Below are positions 30,540-32,236 of a DNA stretch of 32,236 nt, in pieces. The stretch is taken from the NCBI GenBank assembly GCA_007117255.1, contig SKGU01000128.1, forward strand, positions 1 to 32,236, in the 5' to 3' direction. A program made the translations under genes and the position numbers. The DNA comes from Natronohydrobacter sp. GTDB taxonomy: Bacteria > Pseudomonadota > Alphaproteobacteria > Rhodobacterales > Rhodobacteraceae. How positions within the stretch are numbered: the stretch's first letter is position 1; every line of letters begins with the position of its first letter. The notes below the pieces were generated by a model that made no database searches, was not told the origin of the DNA, and saw only the letters and a program-made list of their open reading frames with translations.

Positions 30540-32192
30540 GTGACTGCTCAAACTTTGTTGCAGCCCGATCACGGGCTGGAGCTTCACCCCGACTGGTGGC
30601 GCGGTGCGGTAATCTATCAGATTTACCCCCGCAGCTATCAGGACAGCAATGGCGATGGTATCGGCGATCTGCGTGGGATCGTGGAACGTCTGCCTTATAT
30701 CGCCTCGCTTGGGGTCGATGTGATCTGGATAAGCCCGTTCTTCACCTCACCGATGAAGGATTTCGGCTATGACGTGTCGGATTACTGCGATGTTGATCCA
30801 ATGTTCGGCACGCTGTCCGATTTCGACGCGCTGGTGGCCACGGCGCATAAGCTGGGCATCAAGGTGCTGATCGATCTGGTGCTGTCGCATTCGTCAGACC
30901 AGCACCCCTGGTTTGTTGAGAGCCGCGGCAGCCGCGACAATGCGCGCGCGAACTGGTATGTCTGGGCTGACCCAAAGCCTGATGGAACGCCGCCGAACAA
31001 CTGGCTGTCGATATTTGGCGGGTCTGCTTGGGCCTGGGATTCGACACGCTTGCAGTATTTCCTGCACAACTTTCTTGCGTCGCAGCCCGATCTGAACTTC
31101 CACGAACCACAAGTGCAAGACGCGCTGCTGGACGTCGCAAAATTCTGGCTTGACCGGGGCGTGAATGGTTTCCGGCTCGATACGATCAATTTCTATGTTC
31201 ATGACGCAGAGCTGCGCGACAATCCCGCATTGCCGCCAGAGAAGCGAAACGCCAATATCGCGCCTGCCGTAAACCCATATAACCATCAGGAACATCTTTA
31301 CGACAAGAACCGCCCGGAGAATCTGGAGTTCTTGCGCCGTTTCCGGGCGCTGCTAAATGATTACGACGCGGCGGCGGTGGGTGAAGTCGGGGACGCACAG
31401 CGCGGGCTGGAAATCCTTGGCGAATACACATCCGGTGGTGACAAGGTGCAGATGTGCTACGCCTTCGAGTTTTTGTCGCCGGAAGCTCCGACGGCACAGC
31501 GCTTTGCGTCTGTTATCCACCAATTTGAAGCTGCGGCACCAGATGGTTGGGCTTGCTGGGCGTTTTCAAACCATGACGTTATGCGGCATGTCTCGCGCTG
31601 GGATTTGACGCCAGCGGCCGCCCGCTGTTATGCGACGCTGCTTTTGTGTCTGCGCGGATCGGTCTGTCTGTATCAGGGCGAAGAACTGGGTCTGCAAGAG
31701 GCAGAGTTGCGCTTCGAAGACCTGCAAGACCCCTATGGCATTCAGTTCTGGCCAGAGTTCAAGGGCCGCGACGGATGCCGGACGCCAATGGTCTGGACGT
31801 CGGATAATCAAAATGGTGGGTTCTCACAGGGCCACCCATGGCTTCCGGTCGCCCGTGAACATCTGCACTTGTCGGTTGATGCGCAGGAACGCGCGCCGGA
31901 TGCATTGCTGCATCACTACCGCCGGGCCATCGCGTTCCGTCATGCCCATCGCGCGCTTGTGCAGGGTGATATGCATGAGATGAAAACAGAGGGTGACGTT
32001 CTGTCCTTCCAGCGCGAGGCTGCGGGCGAAACGCTGTTCTGTGCCTTCAATCTTAGCCATGAGCCAGCAACCCTGACATTGCCACAGGGCAACTGGGTTG
32101 CTGTTGGGCAGGACTTGAACAGTTCCGGTCCGGGGGAGGACGGGAAAGTACATCTGGGACCATGGCAGCCCTGCCTGGTCGTCAAACGATAA
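30540..32192 (+). CDS. aglA: Alpha-glucosidase (GH13)
   Basis: A 550-residue cytoplasmic glycoside hydrolase of family 13 that frees glucose from imported alpha-glucosides. The TIM barrel runs from about residue 18 (WWRGAVIYQIYPRSYQD). Region I is DLVLSHSSDQHPWF (112-125). Region II is GFRLDTINF, with nucleophile D214. Region III is AVGEVGD, with acid/base E282. Region IV is FSNHD (342-346). QGEELGL follows further on. The C-terminal 55 residues are a beta domain. No signal peptide is present. Start GTG 30540 was chosen because AAGGA lies 8 nt upstream and the alignment starts there; the frame is open to 30417 inside aglG. Confidence 0.94.
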   Translation: MTAQTLLQPDHGLELHPDWWRGAVIYQIYPRSYQDSNGDGIGDLRGIVERLPYIASLGVDVIWISPFFTSPMKDFGYDVSDYCDVDPMFGTLSDFDALVATAHKLGIKVLIDLVLSHSSDQHPWFVESRGSRDNARANWYVWADPKPDGTPPNNWLSIFGGSAWAWDSTRLQYFLHNFLASQPDLNFHEPQVQDALLDVAKFWLDRGVNGFRLDTINFYVHDAELRDNPALPPEKRNANIAPAVNPYNHQEHLYDKNRPENLEFLRRFRALLNDYDAAAVGEVGDAQRGLEILGEYTSGGDKVQMCYAFEFLSPEAPTAQRFASVIHQFEAAAPDGWACWAFSNHDVMRHVSRWDLTPAAARCYATLLLCLRGSVCLYQGEELGLQEAELRFEDLQDPYGIQFWPEFKGRDGCRTPMVWTSDNQNGGFSQGHPWLPVAREHLHLSVDAQERAPDALLHHYRRAIAFRHAHRALVQGDMHEMKTEGDVLSFQREAAGETLFCAFNLSHEPATLTLPQGNWVAVGQDLNSSGPGEDGKVHLGPWQPCLVVKR

Positions 32193-32213
32193 ACACAAAG
32201 GGGAGGAGACATC

Positions 32214-32236
32214 ATGGCCGATCTGAAGCTCAAGGA
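32214..32236 (+). CDS. aglK: Start of aglK, ATP-binding protein of the alpha-glucoside transporter (cut by window end)
   Basis: Only the first seven codons are visible (MADLKLK), preceded by GGGGAGGAG about 6 nt upstream and 21 bp after the aglA stop. The N-terminus fits a MalK/AglK-type ATPase, and the gene order aglE-F-G-A-K predicts it. The call rests on context. Confidence 0.7.

Overview
The window looks like chromosomal DNA of a member of the Rhodobacterales (Rhodobacteraceae / Roseobacter group, Alphaproteobacteria). Pointers are a methylsuccinyl-CoA dehydrogenase of the ethylmalonyl-CoA pathway, a GapR nucleoid protein, a single bifunctional Rsh beside rpoZ, an aglREFGA(K) alpha-glucoside cluster of rhizobial type, and an exosortase E / VPEID-CTERM pair, a system known mainly from this group. 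Base composition is moderately GC-rich and even. I see no insertion sequence, prophage, integrase or CRISPR array.

Layout. 1-5.1 kb (minus strand): methylsuccinyl-CoA dehydrogenase, a capsule-export pair (KpsE-like co-polymerase and KpsT ATPase, without KpsM), and a Tat-exported M15-type murein peptidase. 5.4-7.1 kb (plus): a YcbB-type L,D-transpeptidase, divergent from the peptidase. 7.1-9.2 kb: a dedicated acyl carrier protein translationally coupled to a ketoacyl synthase, then a convergent MarR/HpaR-type regulator. 9.3-13.3 kb (minus): a complete Mn/Zn-type ABC importer (binding protein, ATPase, two permeases that both carry extra C-terminal winged-helix-like domains) behind a perfect Fur-family operator. 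13.4-15.6 kb: gapR, a degenerate sulfotransferase-like protein, tRNA-Thr(UGU) and a NYN-domain protein. 15.7-20.9 kb (plus): a housekeeping run folK, rpoZ, rsh, a DUF2062 membrane protein, pdxJ and acpS. 21.0-23.0 kb: a 55-residue VPEID-CTERM protein facing its presumed sorting enzyme, an exosortase E fused to a CPBP/CAAX-type protease. 23.1-24.5 kb: recO and a Pr6Pr-family membrane protein. 24.5 kb to the end: glucokinase and aglR on the minus strand, divergent from aglE-aglF-aglG-aglA and the first codons of aglK.

How the genes work together. The right end is a coherent catabolic unit: AglEFGK imports alpha-glucosides, AglA hydrolyses them in the cytoplasm, glucokinase phosphorylates the glucose, and AglR represses the unit. 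The metal importer is self-contained and probably metal-regulated. AcpS in the window could activate the orphan ACP. The most unusual element is the exosortase E / VPEID-CTERM pair. Its substrate is so small that almost the whole protein is the sorting signal, it has no obvious N-terminal signal peptide, and the biological role of this family is not established. The pair lies between acpS and recO, where many Alphaproteobacteria carry lepB-rnc-era.
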